Shown here piece by piece: positions 7,744-17,191 of a DNA stretch of 64,000 nucleotides. The DNA is from JAWKZG01 sp041396125 (lineage in GTDB: Bacteria; Pseudomonadota; Gammaproteobacteria; Competibacterales; Competibacteraceae): contig JAWKZG010000008.1 in NCBI GenBank assembly GCA_041396125.1, positions 124,001 through 188,000 on the forward strand, in the 5' to 3' direction. Below the pieces are notes generated by a model. That model was not told where the DNA came from and ran no database searches. It was given only the letters and a program-made list of their open reading frames with translations. The position numbers were made by a program, and so were the translations under genes. Every line of letters begins with the position of its first letter. The stretch's first letter is position 1.

Positions 7744-10473
7744 ATGTTATTTCATATTAAATGCGCTATAGGGAAACATAGTACTTTTTTACTCAAAAGG
7801 TCGATGGTATTTTCTGCACTGGTACTAGCAGTATCCGTGGTTTTATCTCAAGAACTTTATTCACAACAAATCTCGAAAGATCAACAGCCGCATTTAACCC
7901 GCTTACAGGCTAAGCTTAAAAAAGGCTTCAAGCCCTACGATCAGCCTGGTGAAGCACAAGCATTTTACGCTTTCAAACGTGCACCAACAGGCGAGACTGC
8001 TATTCCTGTAGAACGCTATGGTAAAGCGATAGCGCATATTCAGCAGATGCCGTTATTTGACACTGGCTTCAATGACTATATTTTTCGTGCTGATGAAAAT
8101 CGATTAAAGGCTGGTGTGTTAACTGCCTGGGAGCCGTTGGGACCAGGCAATATCGGTGGTCGTACACGGGCTTTGGTGATTAACCCAGAAAATCCAGACA
8201 TCATGTATGCGGGTGGGGTGGCTGGCGGGGTCTGGAAAACTATCAACGGCGGTAATTCCTGGATAGCGCTAGATGATCTAATGGCGAATATTGCTGTAGG
8301 GTCTTTAGCTATGGATCCTGCAGACTCCAATGTGTTGTACGCAGGTACAGGTGAAGGATTTTTTAACGGTGATTCCGTCCGCGGTGCAGGTATCTTCAAA
8401 ACTATGGATGGTGGTGAAACCTGGAGCCAAATTGAAGATACTAATAATTCAAATTTTTACTATGTTAACGATGTTGTTGTTAGTCCCAATAACTCCAATA
8501 TCATTTATGCTGCTACCCGTACAGGTATATGGCGATCCAACAATGCTGGTGCGAACTGGGACGTGGTGCTGAGTTCAACAATTACGGGTGGTTGTCTTGA
8601 TCTGGCTATTCGCACCGATCAAATAAATGATTATGTTTTCGCTTCTTGCGGATCATTTGTTCAGTCGATAATTTATAGAAATATCAATGCGGGTGGAAAC
8701 GGTAGCTGGGATCCTGTAAAAACAGAAGCTGGTATGGGGCGTGTTGCGCTGGCAATCGCACCATCAAATCAGGATGTCATTTATGCACTTTCGGCCAGTA
8801 TAGAGGAAGATGGCAACTATTCCAATGGTGGGCTTTACAAATTATTTCGTTCTACTGACAGTGGAAATAATTGGAGCACTCGTGTTGCAAATACTAGTGA
8901 CACTAAGCTAAATACATTATTGTTGACAAACCCAGTTATTGCAACACTCGTGGAATGTGGCTTTGATTTCAGTAATAGTTATTTTAACCAAGGATGGTAC
9001 GATAATGTTATCGCTATCGATCCAATTGACTCTGATATCGTTTGGGTAGGAGGAATTGATCTATTCCGTTCCAATGATGGCGGGAAAAATTGGGGTGTTG
9101 CTTCATATTGGTGGATTGATCCAAATTTTCCAGAGTATAATCACGCAGATCATCACACGATCGTATTCCATCCAAATTATAATGGGACAAGTAATACTAC
9201 GATGTTTACCGGTAACGATGGCGGGGTACATCGTACAGCTAACGCTCGTGCAGAAGTAGCTACAGGATCTAATGCAACTTGTAGTAATTCAGGAACAAAC
9301 GTGCATTGGAAAGCTTTAAATAATAATTATGGCGTTACGCAGTTTTATCACGGTGTTCCATATCCTGGTGGAATGCAATACTTTGGCGGCACTCAAGATA
9401 ATGGCACCTTGCGAGGCACGGATGCGACCGGAAGTGAAGAATGGATAGAAATACTCGGTGGAGATGGTGGCTATGTTGCTATAGACCCAAGTAATACCCA
9501 AGTTCTATATGCAGAAAACACTAGGCTTTCAATTCAAAAATCAATTGATGGTGGTGTGAATTTTTCATCGGCTACAAACGGGATTTCTGAGTCATCTAAT
9601 AATTTCTTATTTATTAATAATTTTACGATGGACCCGAGTAATTCATCATATCTATGGACAGGTGGATGGTATCTTTGGCGGACAGCAGACGCAACAAAAA
9701 ATTGGGTTCGAGCTAGTGCTATAACAGCAGGAATAGGTTCGGTTAGTGCTATAGCTATAGCACCATCAAATGCTAATTATGTGCTAGCAGGTATGAATGA
9801 TGGTTATATACATCGTACTTCAGTGGGGATGTCATCTGGCAGCGAGACAAATTGGGCGTATGCTCAACCCGCTCAAGGTTATGTCTCTTCTCTATTATTT
9901 GATCCTAATAACCATAATATAGCATATGCCACTTATTCTACGTTTGGTGTAAAGCACGTTTGGCGCAGTACTGATGCAGGGGCTAGTTGGTTAAGTTTAG
10001 ATGGCAGTAACTCTGGAACATTGCCAGATATACCAGTTCATTCTATTGTTGTGGATCCTGAAAATTCAGCTAATCTTTATATTGGCACTGATCTAGGGGT
10101 TTTTGTATCCAAAGATACGGGAGCTAGTTGGGCGCAAGAAAACACTGGTTTTGCTAATGTAGTTACTGAATCACTTTCGATTAGTCAGGTTAATGATAAT
10201 AATTACCTATTTGCGTTTACGCACGGACGGGGTGCGTGGCGAGTGGCATTGCCTAATAATAGTAACCCTTGCACTGATAATTTAAATTTAACAAACAAAA
10301 TTGTAACAGGAGTGGAATATTTTGTAGGCTGTATCAGTGTTTCAGTAGGACCAAATTTTAGAGTGGAAAGTAATGGAAATGTATTTTTTACTGGAGGTGC
10401 GGTAATTAATTTAAGAAATGGATTTTCTATTGCTAAAGGTGGTAGACTTCAAGCGAAATTAATTTCGTACTAA
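7744..10473 (+). CDS. Secreted Asp-box (BNR/VPS10-like) repeat protein with 3-coathanger-type C-terminal domain
   Basis: A 909-residue exported protein. A hydrophobic stretch (MVFSALVLAVSVVLSQ) preceded by Lys-Arg is the signal peptide; an ATG at 7804 would start exactly there, and 7744 adds a longer basic n-region. From residue ~120 it has at least seven Asp-box turns of the form S/T-x-D/N-x-G-x-x-W (TINGGNSW, TMDGGETW, STDSGNNW, SNDGGKNW, STDAGASW, SKDTGASW), each preceded by a P-x-N-x-x-x-x-YAG/YAAT strand, i.e. a beta-propeller as in sialidase/VPS10/xyloglucanase folds. WEPLGPGNIGGRTRA is the usual entry motif. No sialidase catalytic triad is evident. Residues ~840-909 (from C-T-D-N-L-N-L-T-N-K to the end) align with the C-terminus of the preceding protein. 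Such proteins are common in Bacteroidota and in some Gammaproteobacteria. AT-rich coding. Confidence 0.82.
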   Translation: MLFHIKCAIGKHSTFLLKRSMVFSALVLAVSVVLSQELYSQQISKDQQPHLTRLQAKLKKGFKPYDQPGEAQAFYAFKRAPTGETAIPVERYGKAIAHIQQMPLFDTGFNDYIFRADENRLKAGVLTAWEPLGPGNIGGRTRALVINPENPDIMYAGGVAGGVWKTINGGNSWIALDDLMANIAVGSLAMDPADSNVLYAGTGEGFFNGDSVRGAGIFKTMDGGETWSQIEDTNNSNFYYVNDVVVSPNNSNIIYAATRTGIWRSNNAGANWDVVLSSTITGGCLDLAIRTDQINDYVFASCGSFVQSIIYRNINAGGNGSWDPVKTEAGMGRVALAIAPSNQDVIYALSASIEEDGNYSNGGLYKLFRSTDSGNNWSTRVANTSDTKLNTLLLTNPVIATLVECGFDFSNSYFNQGWYDNVIAIDPIDSDIVWVGGIDLFRSNDGGKNWGVASYWWIDPNFPEYNHADHHTIVFHPNYNGTSNTTMFTGNDGGVHRTANARAEVATGSNATCSNSGTNVHWKALNNNYGVTQFYHGVPYPGGMQYFGGTQDNGTLRGTDATGSEEWIEILGGDGGYVAIDPSNTQVLYAENTRLSIQKSIDGGVNFSSATNGISESSNNFLFINNFTMDPSNSSYLWTGGWYLWRTADATKNWVRASAITAGIGSVSAIAIAPSNANYVLAGMNDGYIHRTSVGMSSGSETNWAYAQPAQGYVSSLLFDPNNHNIAYATYSTFGVKHVWRSTDAGASWLSLDGSNSGTLPDIPVHSIVVDPENSANLYIGTDLGVFVSKDTGASWAQENTGFANVVTESLSISQVNDNNYLFAFTHGRGAWRVALPNNSNPCTDNLNLTNKIVTGVEYFVGCISVSVGPNFRVESNGNVFFTGGAVINLRNGFSIAKGGRLQAKLISY

Positions 10474-10715
10474 CTTAGTATTTTGCTATTTTTTGAATTT
10501 AAAGTGAAGTATCAAATTTTTTAAAAATAGACAAACTTATAGAAATATAAAACGAATGATTTTAAATGTCTTCTTTTTGTTAAGAGGAGTGCTTGCCCAT
10601 TGAATGATATATGTTTTTGTAAAAATTCAAACAATTATGAGATATGTTGTTTTTCTATTTTTTAATGTCTATACGCGGTAGCATGTACAAATTTCTATTT
10701 TATTTGGAGAATTTT
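10474..10715. other. AT-rich intergenic region
   Basis: About 240 bp of very AT-rich DNA between the Asp-box protein and the tail-fibre-like gene. A TTTGGAGA ribosome-binding site lies at its right end (about 10703-10710) before the ATG at 10716. No other structure is clear. Confidence 0.4.
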
Positions 10716-11456
10716 ATGACAAATTATAGTAAGAAGCTATCAGTTTTTTGCTGCTAATAGGGTTTTTCTGTTCTAATTTAGCGATTTCCCAAGATGTCTT
10801 AACTATTAAAAATGATAGGGTTGGTGTTGGAGAAACTGATCCTGATTTTATTTTACACATTAAAAGGAGCGATGGGCAGGGTGCAGGATTTAAAGTTGAA
10901 ACAATTAATGCTCCCAATAATAAAAATTGGTTTTTTTTCAACAAAATTCGGCAACAGGATTCCTGGTTACTCACGAGGTGGTAATGCACCATTGCAAATA
11001 TTTCCTGGTGATGGTTCTGTTATACGAAATTCTCTGGTGATAAGAGGCGGGAAAGTAGGTGTTGGAACTAATGACCCTAAAGGGAAATTAGATGTGAATG
11101 GCTCTATATACCAACGCAGTGTAGCCCGCCACCCTGATTATGTGTTTGAACCCGATTATAAAATTGAAACTATCGAAGAGCATAGTGAATATATGTGGAG
11201 GAATAAACATCTTCCTGCCATAGGAGCAGGACAATATGATGAAGAAGGCTTTGCAATTATGGAGCTAGGTAACCAAAGCAAAGGGATTTTGGAAGAATTA
11301 GAAAAAGCGCATATTTATATAGAAACGCTTAATAAGCAAGTGAAAGAATTGTCGGCTGCTTTAGAGAAGCAAAAGAGAGATCAAGAAATTAAAAACCAGG
11401 AGATCAAGCAATCAAAGCAGATCTTGAAAGAATATACAATAAAAATATCACTATAG
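10716..11456 (+). pseudogene. Tail-fibre-like / S74-type surface protein, two poly-T frame breaks
   Basis: Three frames read in succession give one protein: MTNYSKKLSVF (ATG 10716), then LLLIGFFCSNLAISQDVLTIK (signal peptide, frame entered after the T6 run at 10744-10749), then from the T8 run at 10931-10938 FGNRIPGYSRGGNAPLQIFP onward. Seven T in both runs would give one frame. The sequence shows the VGVG-T/E-x-D-P-x-x-x-L-x-V repeat twice (near VGVGETDPDFILHI and VGVGTNDPKGKLDVNGSIYQ), typical of phage-fibre-like and Bacteroidota surface proteins. These are followed by an IETIEEHSEYMWRNKHLPAI segment and a long coiled coil (residues ~180-245, rich in K, E and Q). The C-terminal part resembles the intramolecular chaperone region of such proteins. 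No phage genes are nearby. Role unknown; possibly trimeric surface fibre. Confidence 0.65.
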
Positions 11457-12276
11457 CTGAGTCTGGTGATGGGGCGAATTTGTAGTTAACAGCGAACTCC
11501 TGTGATCCGGTGTATGGGGCCGACAATATTTTGTTCGCTGGGCATTCTCAGCTCCTGAGGCTGGCCTGTGTCAGTGTTGAAGTCCGGCTGGACCAGATCA
11601 CTCTGTCGCAGAGCAATAATTCAAAATATGCTGGTATTGCGGATGTTGCTGTCACAGATATTGGTGTAGCTGTTCTGCTCCTGCGATAATAAACTCTTGC
11701 TACTCAGGGGCAAGAGTCCAGCCTTTTCAAGGTAGCCCAAACTGCGTCATCGTAACTGCCTAATATAGCAACACCCACATCGTTCGAGAAATTTCGAGTG
11801 AAGCGAATTAAGTCTTGCGGGATGAGGCAATCTATGGTGTTTAAGTGTTGTATTTTTGCATCTTGAAAGGGCTGGAACAAGGATCAGAGGTTGATATCAA
11901 CGCGTGACATAAGCTTATGAAAGTTATGTGAATATGTTGCTGTTCTGTCAACGCGCTGTTCAACGCGTGTTATGCCTTACGCCGTTATATCTTTGGCATA
12001 CCATACCGAACCGTTTCAACTTAGCTTCTTGCCAGTCTTGATCTCCCGAGCGCCTAGTGACATATTCAACATACCTCAGTCTGTGTGGTTTTTTACTGCG
12101 CGAAATACTCTCCATGACCGCAACATGACTCTTCCACTACTAATACCATTGGTTTTATAACGATTATGTTTACTGGAAACGGAATTTTTGTAGCTGCATA
12201 AAATTATTATAATATTCATATGAAATATGATTATGCTGGCATTTAGAAAAATTTTTGAGTTAGATTAAGTTGACAA
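11457..12276. other. 820-bp intergenic region with a small hairpin
   Basis: No convincing gene. A short open stretch around 11490-11690 (reading …GADNILFAGHSQLLRLACVSVEV…) has some protein-like character but no start or family and may be a remnant. An 8-bp inverted repeat (ACTCTTGC at 11693-11700, GCAAGAGT at 11710-11717, 9-nt loop) could form a hairpin; it lacks a T-tract, so a terminator role is uncertain. The open frame 11972-12160 shows no ribosome-binding site or recognisable fold. The region divides the surface-protein genes from the sulfotransferase/glycosyltransferase block. Confidence 0.4.
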
Positions 12277-13254
12277 ATGAGTAATCAATTAAATTCCACT
12301 GCTAGTGATCAAGTTTCTCGGAAAGGCATTAAAAAATCCAAACCTATTGCCTTAATTATCGCAGGTATGCATAGGAGTGGGACATCGGCTTTATCCCGTG
12401 TCATTAATTTGCTAGGAGCTGATTTACCACCTGATCTTATGAACCCTGCAGAAGATAATAAGTCAGGTTTTTGGGAATCAATAAAGTTATCAAAAATTCA
12501 TGATGAATTATTAGATAGCCTTGACTCAAGTTGGGATTCAGTAACCCCTATACCATCCGATTTTTATAAATCGATAATTATTGAAAAATATCATGAAGAT
12601 ATTTTATGTTTCTTGCAGGAAAATTTTAAAAATTCCAGATTTTTTGCGATTAAAGATCCTCGCATATGTAGATTAATTCCTGTATGGATTAAGGTGTTGC
12701 GGGATTTTAATGCAGAGGCACGATTTATTATCCCTTTTAGAAATCCACTTGAAGTAGCTAACTCTTTAAGGCGACGAAACAATTTTTCAACATCAAAATC
12801 ATTGTTGCTCTGGCTGCGGTATATTTTGGAAGCAGAGCAATATACTAGAAATCAACAACGTAGTTTTATTACGTATGAAACATTATTAACTAACTGGTAT
12901 GCAGTAGCTGAGAAAATTGAAACAGATTTAAATTTTACCTGGCCTAGGAAAAGCCTGAATGTTCGTTTAGATATAGAGCGTTTTCTATCACCGGATTTCA
13001 GGCATCATCACGTACAAGATGATTTTTTGCAAAGTACGCCTCAGGTTGCTGGCTGGGTGTTAGAAACTTATGAAGCACTACAAGACCTTATAACTAATGC
13101 TCATAAGGTGGTTTCGTTAGAGAAACTAGATACTATTAATTATGATATTCAGACTGCAGATACCATATACGGTATGGTATTGGTCGATCATCAGTCTGAA
13201 ATGACAGTATTAAGAAAAAAAATTATAACATTAGACAACCAGTGGCAAGAGTAA
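12277..13254 (+). CDS. Sulfotransferase-family protein (N-terminal part of a larger broken gene)
   Basis: Residues ~25-40 (IALIIAGMHRSGTSALSRV) form the PAPS-binding P-loop-like motif of sulfotransferases, and PFRNPLEVANSLRRR (near residue 155) is the 3'-phosphate-binding motif. FAIKDPRICRLIPVWIKVL and WLRYILEAEQYTR are further family landmarks. The last ~50 residues become a coiled coil. The TAA at 13252-13254 is followed in the same frame by the 14-residue Trp-containing repeat (ENSWHEQLHQWQEK), and the residues just before the stop (QWQE) already match the repeat. The stop therefore looks like a Lys-to-stop change inside a longer protein that continued into the glycosyltransferase downstream. 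Probably sulfates a surface glycan; substrate unknown. Confidence 0.78.
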   Translation: MSNQLNSTASDQVSRKGIKKSKPIALIIAGMHRSGTSALSRVINLLGADLPPDLMNPAEDNKSGFWESIKLSKIHDELLDSLDSSWDSVTPIPSDFYKSIIIEKYHEDILCFLQENFKNSRFFAIKDPRICRLIPVWIKVLRDFNAEARFIIPFRNPLEVANSLRRRNNFSTSKSLLLWLRYILEAEQYTRNQQRSFITYETLLTNWYAVAEKIETDLNFTWPRKSLNVRLDIERFLSPDFRHHHVQDDFLQSTPQVAGWVLETYEALQDLITNAHKVVSLEKLDTINYDIQTADTIYGMVLVDHQSEMTVLRKKIITLDNQWQE

Positions 13255-13422
13255 GAGAATTCCTGGCACGAGAAGTTACATCAATGGCAGGAGAAGGAGA
13301 ATTCCTGGCACGAGCAGTTACATCAATGGCAAGAGAAAGAGAATTCCTGGCACGAGCAGTTACATCAATGGCAAGAGAAAGAGAATTCCTGGCACGAGCA
13401 GTTACATCAATGGCAAGAAGAA
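13255..13422 (+). repeat. Four tandem copies of a 42-bp coding repeat
   Basis: Copies at 13255-13296, 13297-13338, 13339-13380 and 13381-13422. The unit starts GAGAATTCCTGGCACGAG and encodes the 14-residue double heptad ENSWHEQLHQWQEK in the frame of the preceding sulfotransferase gene. Copies 2 and 3 are identical; copies 1 and 4 differ at a few bases. This is a coiled-coil linker expanded by unequal recombination or slippage. No spacers, so not CRISPR. After copy 4 an AAA run (13421-13423) is where the frame moves to that of WHEQEM. Confidence 0.9.
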
Positions 13423-13535
13423 ATTGGCACGAGCAGGAAATGTAACACTGGGTTAAACAAGAAAAAATGCTAACCCAAAATATTGCAGATAAAGATGATT
13501 ATATATAAAAGAACTTCTAATACCAGTCAAGATCC

Positions 13536-16184
13536 ATGCGTGATGCGTTAATGACGAAGCAGGAAGTGGAAACCACTCAAAAAAACTCTGATTATTTAAC
13601 TGAATCTTTACAGCAAACTAAGGACTTGCAACAAGAAACCGATCGCCATTTGCAAGGAGCATTGACTCAAATAAATGATATAAAAAATTCGTTTAGCTAT
13701 CGTTTAGGTAGGTTATTTACCTGGCCAGTTCGAAAGATTTATGATCTGATTTTTTATCCATTTTATAATCATCCTGAAAACATCAAGCTAATAATGCGGA
13801 TGCTGTATTTCCTTTTCCGTCATCCAGTTAGATCTTTTCGTATTATGCGCTGGGATACATTACGGAATGCTTGGATTACGTTTTTTAAAAAACCTTCGAC
13901 AGCACAAACTGTGGTTGCCTATTATGATCGCGTTATTAATGGTAGTACTATAACACCTGTATTGGAAAAGAGAGAGAATTTTAATTATCAGGAAAACCGT
14001 AAAATATCGGTAATTGTTGTTAACTATAATGGCCTTTCTCATTTGCACCCCTTGTTAGAATCTTTACAGGCACAAGATTATGATGATTACGAAATCATCG
14101 TGGTTGACAACGGTTCTAGCGATGGCTCACTAGATTATATTCGTCAGTATTATCCCGCTGTGCGCATTGCAGCCTTGGATAACAATGTTGGTTTTGCCGA
14201 AGGCAATAATATAGGATCAGAAATTGCGTCTGGTGATTTTTTATGCCTTATAAATAATGATACTCGAGCCGCGCCTGATTTTTTAAGAAAGCTAATGACG
14301 TGTATTACAACATCACCTCGCATTGGGGCTGTCGGGGCTAAAATGCTATTTTGGAGTAAATTTGCAACACTGGACTTTGAGCTAATAGGGTCTCAAAAAG
14401 CAAAATTAAAACTTGACGAAGATGCGCTTAGACAATCTTTAGATGTTTATCCTAAATGGTTTTTCTTTGATGGCTGGGAATCCCCTCAGAAGGATACTGA
14501 TGGGAATACTTATCGGATTTGCTCGAGACAGGCAAAACTTAGAATAGCTGTTTGTGAAGGGCAGGAGATTATTAAACTCCGTTGTTGCAGCACTAACCCT
14601 TTACAATTGAAAATTCAAACTAGTATTCCCGATATCACAGTCCGAGCCGAGCTTTCAGCTGATCAATGGTTCGATATAGAAATCGATTTTACCGGTCAAC
14701 TCGATAATACCGGTCTTAGCTATTTAATTAATAATGCGGGTACCTGGGTTAGTGAAACTGGAAATACCGGTGATAGGGGCTTTGCAGAGCCTGATATTGG
14801 CCAATACGATAAAGGTGAATTAGTAGATGCTTTATGTGGTGGCGCTATGCTTATAAGAACTTCTGCGTTACTGGATAAACCGATTTTTTTAAAAGAATTT
14901 TTTGCTTACTATGAAGACACAGAATTGTCTCTACGATTGCGTAAGAATGGCTATGACTTATATTATTGTCCAGAAGCAGTTTTGTATCATAAGCATGCAT
15001 CTACTAGTGGCGAGAATTCACCTTTTTTTCGATTTTATGTTAACAGAAATAAATTGTTATTCTTAGCGCTAAATTTTAAGCAACATATTTGGAAAAATGA
15101 ATTACAAAAAGCAAAAAGCGAGCTTAACCATTTACGCGAATTTTATTCAAAAACAGATTCGGCTACGACTCAAGATCACGAATTTGCAGTTAAAATTCCA
15201 GCTATTTTTAGTGACTGGAATACTTTATTACCCAGAATAGAAAATAAGAGTATTTATCAGCGTCAGCCTTATTATCCAAGAATCGGCGTGTTCAATAATT
15301 TTTGGCACACCTTGGGAGGTGGAGAGCATCATGCCTGTGTGGTGGCTCATGCATTACAAAAGCTCGCGCCAGTTGATTTGATTTCAGAAAATGATTTCGA
15401 AATAGAATCACTTGAAAAACAATTTGGCATAGATTTGAAATTTTGCCGAAAAAAGATTGTTACGCCATCTGAATTACATCATGAGCCGGGTACTACAGAG
15501 AAATACGATATATTTTTTAACTCTACCTATGGTTCCGATTTGATCAGCTATGCTAAGCATTCTTTTTATATTGTAAGTTTTCCATACCAACTTGATCACC
15601 GGCCTCCTGAAAATCGTGAATTTCTTAAGCATTATACATTTTTAGCTAATAGCCAATATACTAAGCAGTGGGTCCATCGTTGGTGGGGGGTTAATGCAGA
15701 AATATTATATCCTTCAATTGTGATCCCTGAAAAAGCTCCAGATCTGGCTGAGAAGGAACCTTTAATTCTCCATGTCGGGCGTTTTTTTCGAAATGGTCAT
15801 AATAAAAAGCAGCTGGAAATAGTCCAAAATTTTCGGCGTATGTTTGATACTGGAAAAGCTTATGACTGGCGCTTGGTTCTGGTTGGGCAATGTTCACCTG
15901 AGAATGAAGATTATTTATATCAGGTTAAAAAAGAAGCTACTGGTTATCCTATTCAAATTAAGAATAATATTTCTTTAAACACATTACGTAACTTATATCA
16001 AAAAGCGGCGATATATTTGCACGCAACAGGGTTAGGTGAGAATTCAGATAAGAACCCGGAGTTAAGTGAACATTTTGGCATAACGACAGTTGAAGCCATG
16101 TCTTATGGTTGTATCCCGGTAGTTATAAACGCCGGTGGACAGCCTGAAATTGTCGGAGCACGGGCTGAATGGTTTTTTATTTGA
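13536..16184 (+). pseudogene. Two-domain glycosyltransferase (GT2 + GT4), fragment of a larger sulfotransferase-coiled-coil-glycosyltransferase gene
   Basis: The open frame begins with a coiled coil (residues 1-55), then a GT2 domain: KISVIVVNYNGLSHLHPLLESL, IIVVDNGSSDGSLDYI, NNVGFAEGNNIG, CLINNDTRAAPDFL and the acceptor-side YYEDTELSLRLRKNGY. A middle insert of ~110 residues (residues ~300-400) looks like a beta-rich module. Residues ~580-880 are GT4-like: IGVFNNFWHTLGGGEHHA, ILHVGRFFRNGHNKKQLEI, SEHFGITTVEAMSYGCIPVV and the GGQPEIV end. The frame breaks near 16155-16163. Removing one base gives the expected HGLNGFLFDDEESL tail, and a further shift near 16220 leads to a TAA at 16329-16331. 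Upstream, the same frame contains stops at 13443, 13506 and 13518. The original protein was probably over 1300 residues and transferred sugars to a surface polysaccharide. AT-rich. Confidence 0.75.
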
Positions 16185-16370
16185 TGATGAAGAATCGCTT
16201 ATGCATGAATTAAATAGATGTATGAGTTATTTAAAGATAAAGAAAAATTTAACAATATTCAAAATAATGCGATAGTAAAATCTGAATTTTCAAGAAAAAA
16301 TTCAATAGCTTCTATACAGAGAAATTTATAAAAATGGGTTTTAATACTAACGTGTTGTGCTGAGGGTTTT

Positions 16371-17093
16371 ATGAGTAAAGAAACTGCTATAAATAAAATT
16401 TATTTTATACATATCAGAAAAACAGCAGGAACTTCATTGCGAAGTTGTATAGCTAATGAGTTTCCAAGAGAAAAAATTTGCCCATTTTATTCTGAGTTTT
16501 CTTTAAGGCGTAATATTCCTCTTGGTGAAAGAGTAAATCATGTTAAAAAATATGATTTTATAAGTGGGCATTTCTATAGCCTGGGAACTCCATTAAGAGA
16601 TGATTTTTTTATATTTACAATTTTGAGAAATCCTTTAGACCGTGCATTATCAGTATTTAACCATATGAAGAATGATAAGCGTGACCCCTATCATGAGGCT
16701 ATTGCTAACCTGTCATTAATTGAATCTTTTGATAATGAGATATTTAAAGATGAACTTTGGAATGGTCAAACTAGACAATTAGTTGCTAATGCTGGATATG
16801 ATTTTAATTCTCTAAATTCAGAAGATTCTTTGGAGGTAGCTAAAGATTATATCCAAAAAATTGATTTTTTTGGTATACATGAACTGTTACAAGATAGTGG
16901 CTTGAGATTGTCTCAAAAAATGGGTTTCGATACCTTAAAAAATATTCCTTGGCGTAACCGTGAAATAACTTCGAATGGATTAAAGAAAAATGAATTATCT
17001 GAAACAGAAATAGCTATAATTAAAAATTATAATTTTATCGATGAGCAGTTATATCATTTTGCTATGAATCTATTTAATGATAAAGTTGCTTAA
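16371..17093 (+). CDS. Sulfotransferase family 2-like protein
   Basis: A 240-residue protein. IYFIHIRKTAGTSLRSCI (residues ~9-26) is the 5'-phosphosulfate-binding loop of the carbohydrate sulfotransferase-2 group, and FTILRNPLDRALSVFNHM (near residues 82-99) is the 3'-phosphate site with Arg and Ser. ISGHFYSLG lies between them as in the family. It starts at an ATG after a GAGGGTTTT purine stretch, 40 bp after the end of the broken glycosyltransferase. Likely transfers sulfate from PAPS to a cell-surface glycan made by the neighbouring glycosyltransferase. AT-rich codon use like its neighbours. Intact. Confidence 0.82.
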   Translation: MSKETAINKIYFIHIRKTAGTSLRSCIANEFPREKICPFYSEFSLRRNIPLGERVNHVKKYDFISGHFYSLGTPLRDDFFIFTILRNPLDRALSVFNHMKNDKRDPYHEAIANLSLIESFDNEIFKDELWNGQTRQLVANAGYDFNSLNSEDSLEVAKDYIQKIDFFGIHELLQDSGLRLSQKMGFDTLKNIPWRNREITSNGLKKNELSETEIAIIKNYNFIDEQLYHFAMNLFNDKVA

Positions 17094-17191
17094 AATCATA
17101 ATATAGAAATATTTTTATATTATGATTTGGTTGTTAAATATTTTTTATTTGTAGATATTCTTTTTTAAAAAATAAGTATGGATTTTATATT

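Noticed and set aside
11972..12160. 62-codon open frame
   Set aside because: No ribosome-binding site, no recognisable domain, and it lies in AT-rich non-coding sequence.
13255..13422. CRISPR array
   Set aside because: The 42-bp units are contiguous without spacers and code for a heptad repeat.
13242..13445. Open frame with a MAREREFLARAVTS-type repeat
   Set aside because: It is the +1 reading of the 42-bp tandem repeat; the coding frame is that of the ENSWHEQLHQWQEK unit, continuous with the sulfotransferase gene.
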